NCBI RefSeq assembly: GCF_020382885.2
Contig: NC_058511.1
Span: forward strand, 17,412,504-17,476,503
From: Scatophagus argus
Lineage: Eukaryota; Chordata; Actinopteri; Scatophagidae
DNA length: 64,000 nucleotides
Reading direction: 5' to 3'
The stretch's first letter is position 1. Each line of letters starts with the position of its first letter. This document shows positions 48,701 through 61,081 of this stretch, in pieces. The notes below the pieces were generated by a model. It worked only from the letters and a program-made list of their open reading frames with translations, searched no databases and had not been told where the DNA came from. Both the position numbers and the translations under genes were made by a program.

Positions 48701-51700
48701 CTGGCATCAGTCAGTCAGTTTTCAAATCACTCATGCCTACTGCAGTTTATGGGCAGACCACCGAGGGGCACTGTGTAGCTATATCCAGGTTGATAACCTT
48801 TGTGAGCCAGCCTTTTCAACACACTGTGTAATGATAGTAGCTACCAATTCATTTGCATCCAGCTCCTCCGTACTGCCCTAATGGGACACCAGCAGGGCCC
48901 GGGGCGATGGGAAATAATGCATTTGTCCAAAAATTAAGGGTAAATAAACAAGCATGAGGAAATGGAGAGGAAAACAATCTCTTTTTACTACAAAAGAGCA
49001 GGAGGGGAGGGAGAGCAGAGGGCACATTTATTCCCCACCGATGGGCCCGCTGTGATGTGAATCAAATAGATGATGAGTCACTTGGGTAGATGTTATTGCT
49101 AGCAGCCGGTAATTCATCACAACAGCCTGCTCAGAATGAGCAGGATTGAGTGGGATCTAAGCTCTTACACAAATCCACAATGATGCCAGTATCTCGTTCC
49201 AAGAGGATGAGATGAGGGATGCTGTGATGCAATAGCACCTCCCATGTTGCATTCTTGTGCTACTCTGATATGTGTGCTGTTCTAGTCCATTCTCTGGCCT
49301 TTATGTTGTGTTTTGTAGACTTCAGGGAGACGCCAGCTTCAAGCCCATGAGCGAGAGGAGGCCATGACAGCCAGGCTGCTGAAAGCTGAGAAGGAGAAGT
49401 CCAAGGTGAATACATTTTGACTAAAAGAGTTTGGTAAATTATTATGACCCTGATTTTACGAAAGTGAACCTTTTAAGAGTTCCTGGATCACACTGTAGTT
49501 AGCTTTCTAAAGATGAAAATTAAATAGAACATCTTCCCAATGCTTTCCTCATTGTGCTTTGACTAAAACTGCATACATTCCAAATTTATAAATTGTAGAT
49601 GCTGCATACGAAATGATGCACTGTTGGGGACGCACTCACTCACACTAATCTCCTAATTATATCCATATCAACTTCCAAATCACTTTTTCATTATGTATTG
49701 TCCGGATGTTGTTGTTGTGCTCCCTCAAGGTGGATCACAAACTGGAGACAGCTAGGCGACTACTTGAACAATCTGAGGACACCAGGGAGTCACTTGTTCA
49801 ACAGGTTTGTTTACATCTGAGTGTACTGCCCCTGACTGTATATGCAGATCTACAGTAAACTGCAGCATCTTCCAAGTGAATGTCAGTGTCAGACAGATGT
49901 CTTTCTCTGTGTCTGCTTTACATTGTTGACAATCCCCAGGTGGAAGACTTGCGCAGTGAGCTGCTGAGGACAAGGAAGGAGAAGACAGAGCTTCAGAGGG
50001 CCCGGCTGGAGTCTTTCCAGCCCGTTGCTCAGCCACATGGCAACTACACTGACAGGGAGGAGGGAAGAGGTGGACAGCGAGGGCCAGGTGCTAACTGTAG
50101 GGCTGGATAAACAGCAGAGGAGAAGACAGAGAGGGTTTGGATGCAGGTCATGGGTGTGTTAAAAGATTGCTAAGTCAACTCTGTAAACATAGAAATAGCT
50201 GGTATTTTGGCTTGTTCTATTTATTTGTCAGTTTCTTCTTGAAGATAATCTTCAGGCAGTACACAAGCATTACCAATTTCTGAATCCAAATACCTTTGGA
50301 AGTATGAGATACAGGGCTAGCAAGAGTAAAGACAATGAAGACAGGACAAGCAGAATGTTTGAGAGAGGACAAAGGAGGGAAAATTAAGTGAGGTTTAGAC
50401 AAAAGTATTACAAATCTCTTTTTTCTATTATCGATTTTGGGGTATCATAGGCCTTGAAAGGGCAATGAAAATTTGAAAATGACACATTCTTAGAAAAGTG
50501 TTTTAAGTTCTATAGTTGGTTGGTATGCAGTAGGAATCTTCAGGTCATTTAGATTATTTGTTTAAATCTGATGGTGAACTATATTATGATGACAGATCAG
50601 AGTCTTTGTTGATTTTGCGCCTCTTACCCCTTCGGTTATATTCTGTTCATGTCTGTCCTCTCTTGGTCTGCCACAAGTGACCAAGTGAAGTGACTGATAG
50701 CAAGCCACGCGTATGAGCATCCAGTATAGTTGGTAAGAGAGATAAAAATAAATAAATAAATAAATAAACTCAAGTTAAGGTTAGAAAAAAATTCAGCTAT
50801 CACCTTTTTTTTGCAGAAGCTGCAGTGTATTTCTCATGCTCGCTTCATGTCACTAACAGCACTTTGAACATGTGTCTGTATGTGTACTTATGTGTTAATA
50901 GATCGTTTGGAGCTGGAGAAAGAAGTGGCGGAGCTGCGAGTCCAGCTGCGTGCAGCCTCAACCCTGAGTGAAGTTGAAGAACTGAAAAGGGCTCTGGACC
51001 GCAAGGAGAAGGAGAGGGTCCAGCTCACCTTACAGGTGGAGGTGTGTCAGAGAAACGGTGTGACAGTGGGTATTTATATCAGTCAACAAGAGCGCCAAAC
51101 ACCTGTGGTTCAGAACAGGCACTGAATGTCATTCCTTGCCCTGCCTCTCATCCATGGTCGCATTCTCCGCCCACTCCATGTGGCTTGATCCGCTTAAAAT
51201 CGTCAGATGAATTGACAGTCGGAATAGGAGATCAGAAATCAACCAGCAGTCATTTGTCCTTCTCAGTCTGGTGCAGTGTGTCACTTCCATCACTGTAACA
51301 AGGCATAAAACATTTAGAAGAAAAAACAAAATGCATTCCCTTGTTAAGCAGAGGTATGCAAGGCTATGCTGGGCATCAGTAATAGTAGAAATAGCTGCAC
51401 TTTAAACACTGGCACATTCCCTTACTCTGATGTTTCTTTCACTGAATATGTGTTTAAACTCCCACACTTCCCCTATTGCAGAGTAGGTGTTAAAAGATGA
51501 AGTGGGTGTTTGCATGTATCACCTGGGGCGCCTCTTGTGGTTTTTATGTGTAGATCAAAATAGTCGTTGGAAACGTTTCATTTTAATGGTAAATGAGCTA
51601 AAATGAAGTATAATGAGGAGAATGGGGTGGAAGATTCAATTTCTCAGTGACTGAATTTATATACAGTCTAATAGGTCCGTGCCTAATCAGCCTATGACTA

Positions 51701-54700
51701 ATTACTCTGAACTGACAGACTTATTCAGTATAAATGCCTAAACGGCAGCAAGCTAACCTTACGTGCCCTTAGTTCAGACTTCAATCAAGGTTGAAACTTC
51801 AAAGTGATTCTTGATTTTGTTATGGATATAAAGTTTATCTGAGACTACTTTTCAGAGCAGTCTGGCAGATAATCAAATCGCAGGCACCATGTAAACACAG
51901 TCTCAACCTTCTTTGACCTTTCTGTCTTTGCCTTTTGTCCTGTTCTTTGCTGTTTTTGACAGTGTGCGTGCCATATTTTCCCTTTTTCTGCCTTCCTTCT
52001 TTAAACATCAACTTCCCTTTTCTCCCTTTAACTTGCTTGTGTTTCCCTAAACTTATTTCCCCACATCCCTATGTCTGCCTTTCTCCTGCCTTTCTCTGTT
52101 TTTGGTCCCAGTAGCAGTAGTAGTCACGCAAATGCACACGCACGTCCTCCTTGACCTTTTTTTCTCTTTTCTATATAACAGGAATTGTCGTCAGACCTGG
52201 CAAGACGGGAGCAACAGCAGCTACGAATGCTGGAACAGCTGAGGGAGATACAGGTGTTTTTTTTTTTATATATATTATATTTATTGATCATCGCGTCACA
52301 ATGCAATTCATCAGGGCATAGGTCATTCAATTCAAGGACCTGAAACAAGGGGTGCTTTTTCTGTTGTTAATTTAAATTTGAAGTATACTATCCATAATGT
52401 TTGATTCTGGGCCACAGCTTCACAGAATTACAATATAAAAAAACTGAAAAACCAATGGTAGAATTATGAGATTTTTCAGAATTTGGTCTGTGAGCTATTT
52501 TAGTATCCACCATATGGTTAAACAACACTGATTCAGATTATAAAGAGTGAGCATACACCTGATGCATAAATTCGCTCATCCTTCCAGAGTCGTGGGCAGG
52601 CAGAGAGGAGGGAGATGGAGGCATTACTTCAGGAGAGCACGAGGAGCAGAGATGAATTGAAGACCAGGGCCCAGGAGGCTGTGCGCCAGTGGAGGGCAAA
52701 GTGCAGGAGGCTGCAGAAGGAGCTGGAGGAGGTGAGGGCCCAGGCTCAATTCCATACCGATAAGGCCTCGCAGGTCTGTTGAGGCAGATGCATTCATCAC
52801 AAGACTTTTGACACCACAGCCTCCTGTAGCAGCTGTGGCTAAGTAACCGCTGATCTTTGTAATGCTGGCCATTGATCCACATTCAAGAAAATCCATCTTA
52901 ACAACTCATTGAGTCTAATGGACATATTCATTCATATTCAAAGTATTGTTAGCGGTAGGAGTGGAATTATAGAACTGTATTTTAAATTGAAAAATGATTT
53001 CAAATTTCTAAAGAAATAACACAGATGATCTTATCATTGACACTTGAAATTTTTAACCTAAAGCCTGTGTTACAGCCTTGAGCTGTGGAGTTTGAGAGGA
53101 GGAGGCCAAAAGTGAGAATATCACAGCTTTTGCTCGATTGATCTTGACTGTTCTGCTGCAACATTTTGCATTTAATTATTTTGTTTATCTAATCTGTACT
53201 TATGGTAGGTTTACTCTATAATTTTCATGCTATTCTGCTAAGAGAATCTGTCCCATGACACCTAAAACTACTTATATAATACAACAAATACAAATACAAC
53301 ATGCTTTGCACATGCGCTAATACTGTGAACAAACATGTGCCATTGGTAACACGCAGGCACAGACTGTGATTGTTGTTGTGTATCAGAGTTAAGCTCGTGC
53401 TGTATTCAAGATACCATCAAAACCGCTTAGTTGTCAGCTGTTTTCTTGTTCCTTTTGGCAATAGTTGTTCTTTCAGCTTATCTTTGAACAAAATTAAAGC
53501 TCTCGGTTGTTGAATCCAGCAAAAGTTTACCAGACCATGGCTAACCTCACTGAAACTTACTGAGTAGGTATCAGATGCCACTGGTGGGCTATTGCAGATC
53601 AAATATGAGCCAGCTGTACTTGTTACCTTCCAGCAGCTCTGTCTCAAATGTTCCAGATAGCGCTGCAGCCACTGCTGGCTGAGCTAGCGGCACTGGTAAC
53701 AACAACTGACTGCCTTTGTTGCATTTTCTCAGCGGTGGACTCTGGCTCATGCATAACCGCTTTCACTTCGACACGGTGTTCCATAAAAGTAATCAATATT
53801 GGCTGTACTGAAATGCATTTTTCAAATCCAGTAGTAGACTGATATTTAGTGACGCCTCAGGCGAAAGGGGAAGAACAAAACTTTTCTCAGCCAAATTCTC
53901 CCTGCAGTTCTGCAGCCCACTGACATCAGTGGATGGTGGAAGTAAACTTGGTTGCTACAAGTTACAAGCTACTGGCTACAGTGAATCTTGGCAAGTGTAG
54001 TGAACATAATGGACACACAACACCACATGAATGTCTGCTCTGTTACCCAGTTGTTGTGTTTCACTTATTTTAGCGGCCAATCCTTCCATCTTCTTTTGAA
54101 ACATTACAGCATGGATGACATTCTGTGACATTCTCGGTGTTTTAGAGAAAGTAAATCAACATCACAGCATCACGGGGGAAATAGAAACGTTGAAATATTT
54201 ATGAGTTTTCCTGCTCAATTCCTCCATGTCCTTTTATAGTGGAAACTGACAGGGAAATCAGTCCAGGCAGCACCTCCTGTACCCTTTTAAATATAATAAT
54301 TTGAAAAGAGAGATATAAAAACATATCTGTGGCAATTCATATTGTATGTCACATGTAGTCCTCTTATGGTGACAAAGAAAGGAAAGAATGAAAGGAAGAT
54401 TCTGTGTAGAACTACTGAGTACCTATTAATACACAGCAGTACAGTAAGTAAAGTAATAAATATACATAATGAGAAATGTTCTGGAGCTTTTTATTCATGG
54501 CTGGATGCTTATGCACACCCTTCTTTGTTCATTTTATTTTGTGCAGTGTTTTATCCATGCAGCGGAGTGAGGGCTTTGTATCAACGACAGATGAAAACTC
54601 TCGAATAAATTTAATTATAATATACCCACGGATGAAGTCAAGTAGCCCGAGTCCCTTTGCAAGATATGTTATAGCAGTTATGCTTAGTCGAATAATTACC

Positions 54701-57700
54701 GGATGACTATTACTATTATTATCATCTTGAAAGTCACCTCCCAGTGATTTCCATTCCATTTGAACTAAGTGAGTCACCTCCAAACTCACAGTCAGCAGCC
54801 TCATGCCTCACACACTGACAGACAGACAGACTCCCACCTGGCATTTTCGACGTGATGCGAATTAATTACAGAATCATTTCTGCCCCCTTAATGAATTAGG
54901 GGAGAGAATCAAGTGCTCAATTAAATGATTAAGTTCTGAGCTACAGCAAAGTCTTTGCAAATTCCAGTCAAAGCCGGAGTATTAGAGACAATCTGCCTTG
55001 AACAGACCTGACCATTGTCCCTTATCAAGGAGCTGAGTGCTAGCATTTTGCTATCAGAGCACGAGCTGGTTCTGCATATGTTTCCCTGCCGCTGTCTCTC
55101 TGTCACTCTTTTTCTGGCTCTCATCATCATTGTTAGAGCTCCTTTTTGTACACCATCTCCCGCCTCCTCTTAATTTGTCATTCTTCATTTCCCTTGTCTT
55201 CTCCCTCTCCCACCCTCCTCTTCCCCCACTCTCTCTCCTGCTCTCTCTTTTGCCCTCCAGGCAGCCAGGGAAAAAGAGAGCTCTCAGGCCCAGCTGAAGG
55301 CGCTGAGCCAGCAGACTGAGGCAGCCCGCAGGGAGCTCGCTGAAATTCTAGGCCGTTTGGCCCAGCGTGAAGAAGAGCTCCACCGCAAGGACGTGGAGCT
55401 GTCCGGGACCCGCCAGCGCCAGTTGTCACTGGAGCAGGAAATCCGGGAGGTGTGGGGTTGATTATCCAAAAATAGAATATATTTTTCCAATCACAAGAGA
55501 CATAATGATTTTTTTCTTGTACTTATAGGACCATAGACTGTGGGTTAGGTTAGTTTCTTGTGCTCTTTAGTTTAGTAGTATAATAATGACAGCTTTTTCC
55601 AAAGTTGTCCGAAAGCATTGAATGCGTGCTAAGGTAGACATTTATCAGTTCTCTTTTAAGAAATGTGTGTTTAATGATTACAAAAACATTATTGTTCTTG
55701 TACAAATCCCGGTCTAACCACAGACATGGCTGAAATGTTGATTTAGTTTCTCTGGCAGACCAATTACTTTCATTTAGTTTGAGGTGTTGTTAAAGTAAAA
55801 AAAAAATTCTAACAGCGCTTCTAACCTTAGGTGAGGGAGGCCTCAGCCACCCTAGAGGAGGAGACTCGGCGTCAGGCCACTATCCAGACAAGACTGGAGG
55901 AAGAGAACCAGAGACTGGGAGAACAAGTTGACACCCAAGCCTGTCATCGTCAGAGAGACCAGGCCACACAGGCCGAGCTCCAGGCTGCTCTTAAGCAGAT
56001 GACTTCAGCTCATGCCCAGCTAGCCCAGCGGTTGGCTGAGGAGGAGACATCCAAGAAGGAGCTCCATAAGAGCTCCATGGAGCTACAGGCCAAGCTGACA
56101 GCAGCACAGGAGGAGTGGGCTGCACTGGGTCAGCAGCTGCAGCTTGAGAGAGAGGTGCATCAGAAAGAACTGCACAGCTTGAAGGAGATGATGGAGGACA
56201 GCAAGACAAAGAAAGAACGTGAAATGCAGGATGTGCTGAAGCTCTGCCGACAGGAGCGGGATGAAATAAAGACACACCTGAAGGAGGTCAAAGTAAGTGC
56301 TTTTATGAGTACGCTCTAAGTATTTTTTTTCCATCCAGGAAATATACAGTTAAAGAGAGTGTTTGATGTAAGTTTGTCCACCACAAGGTTCAGTTTTTTG
56401 CATTTACTAACAAAAATGGACATCTCTCTAACATCTCTCACTTAGCTGATGGTCATTTTCCTATATTATAAACTTATAAACTATAATTTCTAACCATTGT
56501 TCTGTAGAAAGGACTTCAGTCTTGTGGTAAAAATGCTCTTTAAATATGTAGAATCCCTAACTTTTGATCATTTTTCATAATCTGAGCGTGGTGGGCAGAG
56601 CGACATTTTGCACAGGAAATCAATTAAGATAACTGATGATCCTGATTCCATTTTGCATCTTAACAATACAATTACTTTTGACTTGGACAGTCAATACTCG
56701 GGGAACCCCTGTCATGTGTTGTTTTGTGTAAAAAATTAACAACAAGATATAACTTATTAATTGATGAAGTATAGAGGCTCTGGTAAGCAGTTATTGAAAT
56801 ATTCGAAATACAGGGAAGTCGGTTAGCTCACCTAAAGATGAGATCCCCTTTAGAAGATTCAAAATTGAGCATCTGTGGGACCTGCCAGAGCAAGTCTGAT
56901 ACATGTAGGCCTTACCTTGCAACACGCAGGACCCAAAGGATCCACCACCAGCGTCCCCGTGACAGACATCCTGTGTGCATGCCTTGGTGGATCAACTCCA
57001 TGTTTGGTCAGTGCTGGGGCCTCCATGGATGACACTCGCTCCAGTGTGTCCAAATGATGCTCAGTCAGATTTACGTGGAGGGGAGGTGTACTTTGTCTGC
57101 AGCAGTGTTTCAGTGGGTGGTGTGTGTCAAGCGGTATCCACATGTATGTCAGGACTTTCCGGCTTCCCGGCAAAATGCTATTGGAAAACAATGATCAATA
57201 ATATATACTCCACCTGTCAGTAGTTTTTATGTAGTGGCTGATCGATGTAAAATCAAATTAAAATCGAACGTCATGTCAGTTCAAATTCAATGTGTGTGGC
57301 CTACTCAGTGCAGTTGATTTCATCTCCTGTCATTTATGTTTGGAATATGATTGATTTGGACATGTGCGGGTATTTTATCATAGTTTCTCCTATATGTCAG
57401 CCACAAAAATAAGGTTTTCTAATACAGTTTGTGTAGAAAACACCATCCCATAAGAACACAAAACACAATACATTTTATAGAAACAGGCCAAAAGTTCTCA
57501 CTAAGTGGTGAGTTTATTTTTTTTTTGTAACGTTTGTAACATTTATTAAGCTGTTAGCAATAGCTTAATAAAGTCTTGTGCCAGGCTAGCTGCTTCCCCC
57601 TAATTCCAGTCTTTATGCTAAGATAATCTAATTTGCTGCTGGCTATGGCTACATATTTATCATACAGATATGAGAAGGAAACCTTTAATTTATCTCTTGG

Positions 57701-60700
57701 CAAGAAAGTTAAGTATATTTCCAAAACTGTTCGACTATTCCTTTAAATGTGGCTTAAGGCGCCTTTTAAAAAGGCATGCTAAGCTCTGGATTATGCATCA
57801 CATGTGACACATTCTGTCATTTTGTCAAATCTTTGTCGATGTCAAGGTCATAAGCCAACCAAAGAGATTTTTATTTCCTCATTACACCTAAGCATGGATC
57901 ACAGAGTGCTACACATTCTAATTGACTTTTAGAGTATCATTGGCACACACTTCAAATTCAGCTCAGGGTAACATGCCTCAGCTACTAAACATCTGGCTTA
58001 TTTCCGACTCAGCGAGACACAGACAAAATTCTCATTTAGAGTAATTTTCTTCATTGGCCTGTGAGTACGGGTGAATCGAGGATAGCTGAGCTCTTAATGG
58101 TGTGTGGTGCCCCGTGGATCCTCACGGCCATTCCAAAGCTCCAAGCCTGAATATTTAAAAACCCTTGATATCAGACCTCCGAAGCCTCATCAAGGCAGCG
58201 CTGGAGATAGGGGACTCCACTTGACTTACTCCCCCAGCGTCCCAACCCCCCACCTCCCTTCAATATCTCCAGTGATGAGCCCTCATGGGTACATTGTTTC
58301 TTAAGGGGCATGGTCCTCACTGATATGGTTGAGTTTAGCCCATTAGCTGTGCTGAATGGCATTAATATCTGACATAGCTCATTGTAATGGTGTCATTTCT
58401 GAGCGCGGTAAGGACAAGGGCGTTTGCTAGAATGTTTTTAAGTACTAGCCTACGGGTGCTGCATATGTCCCTAAGAAGCCCACCCAATATTCACATAGCA
58501 TAGCCAGGAGCCTGTGTTACAATTTTGATACAGTCAACTGTCAGAAAAAGCTTAAAATATTCTTATTTTCTTGTCCTTGTCCTCTCAGTCTTGATTTCTC
58601 CTCCACTCTATCTTCCCTCTCGCTGTCTCTCTCTGCCTTAATCCCTCTCTTACTGCCTCCCTCCAGTTCTAATTTTGCATTTTCCATCTATTTTCCCTCT
58701 CCACAGCGGTTCTGCTTTTCCATTTTTTTTTGTTTATATCACTCCTGTCACTACCATTCCTCAGTCATTGTTGTTCATTCCACTTTACCATGTCTTGAGC
58801 TCTGTGTAATAATGTGATCATTGTAGATTGAACACTGATGTGTGAAATTTGCTAGCTTCGGCTGGACTCATACGTGACTTAAGGACTTAATTTCAGAGTC
58901 TTGACAGTGGCTTTTGCTACCATTCTCTTGACCCATTACGTGATATTCTTTGTTAAGGTGATGAATGATGCTGTGTGAGACCTATGAATTCACGATGTAC
59001 CTGACTGCTTGAAATTTTTTTGCAAATAGTATCACAAGTATGGCATGCTGCATGTGAGATCCTCAAGGCAGCATTTATCCATCCATCCATCCATTTTCTA
59101 TACCGCTTATCCATCAGGGTCGTGGGGGGAGGGGCTGGAGCCTATCCTGGCTGACTACGGGCCAGAGGCGGGGTTCACCCTGGACTGGTCGCCAGTCAAT
59201 TGCAGGGCTGACCCACAAAGACAAGACAATCACACATGCTCACACCTTGGGTCAATGTAGAGTAGTCAGTTAACCTAATGTACATGTTTTTGGGATTGTG
59301 GGAGGAAGCCGGAAGAACCCGGAGAAAACCCACGCAGGCACAGGGAGAACATGCAAACTGTACAGAAGGGCAGCAGCATTTATGTCTCATGTAAAACTGC
59401 ATTTGCACTACGATGCTCATACTCGCAGTTTTTTGTTGTTTTTTTTTTTTAAATTCTGGAAATCATATGAACTGCAGCCTGCTTTAAGTTAATATTTTTT
59501 GCAGAAGAATATTTTTGCAGATAATCACTGCCTGTGTATCACGGGCTTAAACACATCTACTCTTTACTAGGCAGATGCAGCATCAGACAAGGAGCTGTGT
59601 GGGGTGCTGCACATCAAGCTGGACAGAATGAAGGATGAGTGTGATAAGCTGGCAACACAGCTGAACACAAAAGAGGAGGCACACACACTTCTCCACAGAA
59701 AATACCAGCTGCTCAAACAGGAACTGGATGACAAAGTAAGCCTTGCTTCACTTTGCTGTGTTTTGCAAATATAATGACTAATATCGAATGATGTGAAACT
59801 TCCAGTAAATGCCAAGTATCTGTTGTCCTTTCAGTGAAATAAATCAGAAAAAAGTGCTCTGCAGAAGTATTGAAGTGTCTGCGATGATTCTAATTTATCA
59901 TGACGGGAAAAAGTCCACACATTAAAGTGAAAGAAATTTAAATGGTAAGAAATACTGTGCAGATATGAGTGCCAACAGCTGCCATTATGGATCAACAGAA
60001 GCACCACTGTAACTTGACAACTCATTTGATACCTGTATAAACTTCATGAGGAGAACAAGGCAAGGCACAAGATAACCACACAATGCATCTCTAGTCTAGA
60101 GGACTAGTTATCCACACAGCAGTCAAAATGTTTTTGTTTGTCTGGTAAACAGTTTATCAGATCACCACAAAACACTCTCTTCTGCTGAATCAGGTATGGC
60201 TGCATCAAGATGCAACAAATACATATATAAACCTTAATCTACAAAGGCATTGCTCTTTTTTTCTTCCAAGAGCTAAGATATCTGGGAAGGTCATGTGATC
60301 ATACAAACCTAAGAATGGTTCGAAAGGTTAAGTGATGCCAATTCAGCACTATTTTTAAAGGGACTTCATCAATATGCCCTTCGGTGTTTTACAACAGCAG
60401 TAGAAGTATTGAACCCCTGTTCACCTCTCTGTCAGACCCCTGATAAGTTGTACGAGGCTCTATGGGGGGATCCATGTATTGATTTGAAAATGGGTGAATG
60501 GAGAAAAAGGGGCTCTTATTAATGTAACACGGGTGCTTTATTATCCCAGGGACAGAATAATGATCCATGGTCCCTGGGCAGCAATAATCAGTTGGTTCCT
60601 GCGCTTTGGATATATTGATTGACCATGTCCTGGTGGGGACCCTGAAACTATTGACCATGCAGGCCAGTGAGGGAAAACTTAACTATGTCTGTTTGAGTGA

Positions 60701-61081
60701 GAGGAAACTGATGTGGGTCTGTCTGTCCTTCTAAGTATGTATTATTGAGTAAACTGTAAGAACTGGTAGAATTGATATCGCACTAACCTTACCTGGATCT
60801 CTCTACTCCCTGGAATATCTGCTGTAATGAGCGACCTTACACCGTCTCGTATTCAAATGACAGAACTGAAAACAGCCGACAGCGAGTGCTAATTTGCTCT
60901 CTTCCATCCTCCACAGGTCAGGTCAGGTGACCGGAGACGCGCTACGGAGTCGGAGCTTGTTAGGTTGGAGGAGAGGTTGTTGCGGATGGAAGCAGAGCAA
61001 GAGGCTGTTCTTACCTCCATGGGTGAGGAACTAGATGCAGCTTGTCGCAGCCTTGCTAGAAACAATGAAGACAAACTGCAG
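42791..61081 (+). CDS. cep128: Centrosomal protein 128, first 17 coding exons (gene continues past the right edge)
   Basis: Exons: 42791-42964, 43191-43277, 43993-44125, 44389-44507, 45470-45561, 46292-46364, 46918-47040, 49319-49405, 49730-49804, 49940-50087, 50902-51041, 52182-52253, 52588-52773, 55261-55449, 55831-56292, 59571-59735, 60917-61081. They total 2490 bases, 830 codons in one frame, against about 1094 aa for full human CEP128. Recognisable stretches are MDSSSESDSYD, SRNLTKVDQMLGQYR, HQSLRDLRCDQQRL, VEQRLQELEREM, AQEAVRQWRAKCRRL and KLDRMKDECDKL. CEP128 is a coiled-coil component of the subdistal appendages of the mother centriole, acting with CEP112/centriolin and affecting ciliary signalling. 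After an S/R-rich N terminus the product is almost wholly coiled coil. The start has A at -3 and G at +4. Between exons 12 and 13 about 30 human residues have no counterpart. Confidence 0.93.
43377..43678. mobile_element. MITE-like Tc1/mariner derivative in cep128 intron 2
   Basis: The 27-base arm at 43402-43428 (CCACTGACAGGTGAAGTGAA and on) is repeated perfectly in inverted orientation at 43619-43645. Weaker similarity extends outwards through AACATTAAA-type sequence to about 43377 and 43678. The element is only about 300 bases with no transposase, so it is an internally deleted, non-autonomous copy. The same terminal words occur near 57217 beside a transposase remnant. Confidence 0.85.
44622..44968 (-). 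mobile_element. tRNA-derived SINE in cep128 intron 4
   Basis: Read on the minus strand, the element starts GGGCAGCCGTGGCCTAGAGG, giving an RNA polymerase III A box (44959-44948). It then has a perfect B box GGTTCGATTCC (44937-44927), a non-tRNA body with TGCCCTTGAGCAAGGCAC and TTTCACTGCATGTAA, and a tail ending AATAAAGTGATTCTTAATTC. This is the classic anatomy of a fish tRNA-derived SINE with a LINE-related tail. A run of 12-13 G on the plus strand (about 44844) interrupts the body. Confidence 0.85.
44969..45180 (+). repeat. Interspersed-repeat 3' segment next to the SINE
   Basis: GTCTGTTCCAAGGTTTCTGCC, GTTTTTCCTCACCTGTG, TTGGGTCTCTCTGTA, TTGGTCTAGACCTG and the end GGCATTATATAAATGAATTG follow, in order, a repeat very common in fish genomes. 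It abuts the 5' end of the SINE, which suggests that the SINE inserted into it or beside it. Confidence 0.6.
46699..46734. repeat. Perfect 15-bp hairpin in cep128 intron 6
   Basis: TTTATCTTGTCACGT at 46699-46713 and ACGTGACAAGATAAA at 46720-46734 are perfect reverse complements around the six-base loop TTGTGG. The stem could form in RNA or DNA. It is too short for a standard microRNA precursor. Confidence 0.9.
47041..49318 (+). other. cep128: cep128 intron 7
   Basis: Intron of 2.3 kb with GT-AG borders. No recognisable gene, RNA or intact transposon. An AAATAAATAAA patch lies near 47955. Confidence 0.75.
50746..50768. repeat. (AAAT)n microsatellite
   Basis: Tandem AAATAAAT units in cep128 intron 10. 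Confidence 0.9.
51042..52181 (+). other. cep128: cep128 intron 11
   Basis: 1.1-kb intron ending in a long pyrimidine-rich stretch. Nothing else recognised. The donor GTGTGT at 51042 keeps the human-like QVE/ELSS junction. Confidence 0.8.
52774..55260 (+). other. cep128: cep128 intron 13
   Basis: 2.5-kb intron ending in a strong polypyrimidine tract (55150-55260). The small open frames are not supported. The exon before it is taken to end at 52773 (CAG|GTCTGT), not at GAG|GTGAGG (52731), because the extra 14 codons restore the human length. Confidence 0.8.
55831..56292 (+). CDS. cep128: cep128 exon 15, longest coiled-coil exon
   Basis: 154 codons in frame, residues about 567-720. They begin VREASATLEEETRRQ and include QRLAEEETSKKELHK, corresponding to KLAEEERAKKAVL in human, and LQLEREVHQKELHSL, corresponding to LKLERDVHQRELKDL. 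The composition is rich in Glu, Gln, Lys and Leu with heptad spacing and no helix breakers. The donor is AAA|GTAAGT. Confidence 0.95.
56855..57245 (+). mobile_element. Decayed Tc1-like transposase 3' end in cep128 intron 15
   Basis: Bases from 56862 read IEHLWD, the motif around the last catalytic residue of Tc1-type transposases, then LPEQV followed by a stop codon and further stops. Downstream GGACCCAAAGGATCCACCAC and the terminal CACCTGTCAGTAGTTTTTAT with GTGGCTGAT match the usual 3' end of this family. Frame breaks make it a dead fossil. Its end words match the MITE at 43377-43678. Confidence 0.7.
57485..57746 (-). mobile_element. Short inverted-repeat element, second good copy
   Basis: The right end read on the minus strand is TTAAAGGAATAGTCGAACAG then TTTTGGAAATATACTTAACT and TTGCCAAGAG, the intact outer end of the fish MITE seen at 28980. 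Internal AGCTTAATAAAG and CAGTCTTTATGCTAAGAT words are shared. The left part is truncated. Confidence 0.65.
59074..59390 (+). repeat. Dispersed vertebrate repeat with (ATCC)n start
   Basis: Begins with an ATCC run and CATTTTCTATACCGCTTATC, then GAGCCTATCCTGGCTGACT, CCTGGACTGGTCGCCAGTCA, TTTTTGGGATTGTGGGAGG and GGAGAAAACCCACGCAGGCA. This is one of the commonest interspersed repeats of fish and other vertebrates. The open frame over it is fortuitous. The class (LINE-derived or SINE) is not settled from this copy. Confidence 0.75.
59736..60916 (+). other. cep128: cep128 intron 16
   Basis: 1.2-kb intron without recognised features. Confidence 0.8.

Larger units (their letters stand above)
56293..59570 (+). 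other. cep128: cep128 intron 15
   Basis: 3.3-kb intron carrying a transposase remnant, an inverted-repeat element and a dispersed repeat, listed separately. The rest (57760-59040) shows nothing recognisable except CT-rich runs near 58580-58680. Confidence 0.8.

Noticed and set aside
52732..52737. GTGAGG as donor of cep128 exon 13
   Set aside because: It is a valid site, but it shortens the coiled coil by 14 residues that align with human. CAG|GTCTGT at 52774 was preferred; both keep phase.
56859..57191. 110-codon minus-strand open frame in cep128 intron 15
   Set aside because: It is the opposite strand of a decayed Tc1-like transposase remnant.
59045..59492. Open frames over 59045-59492
   Set aside because: They lie in a ubiquitous dispersed vertebrate repeat and have no protein meaning.
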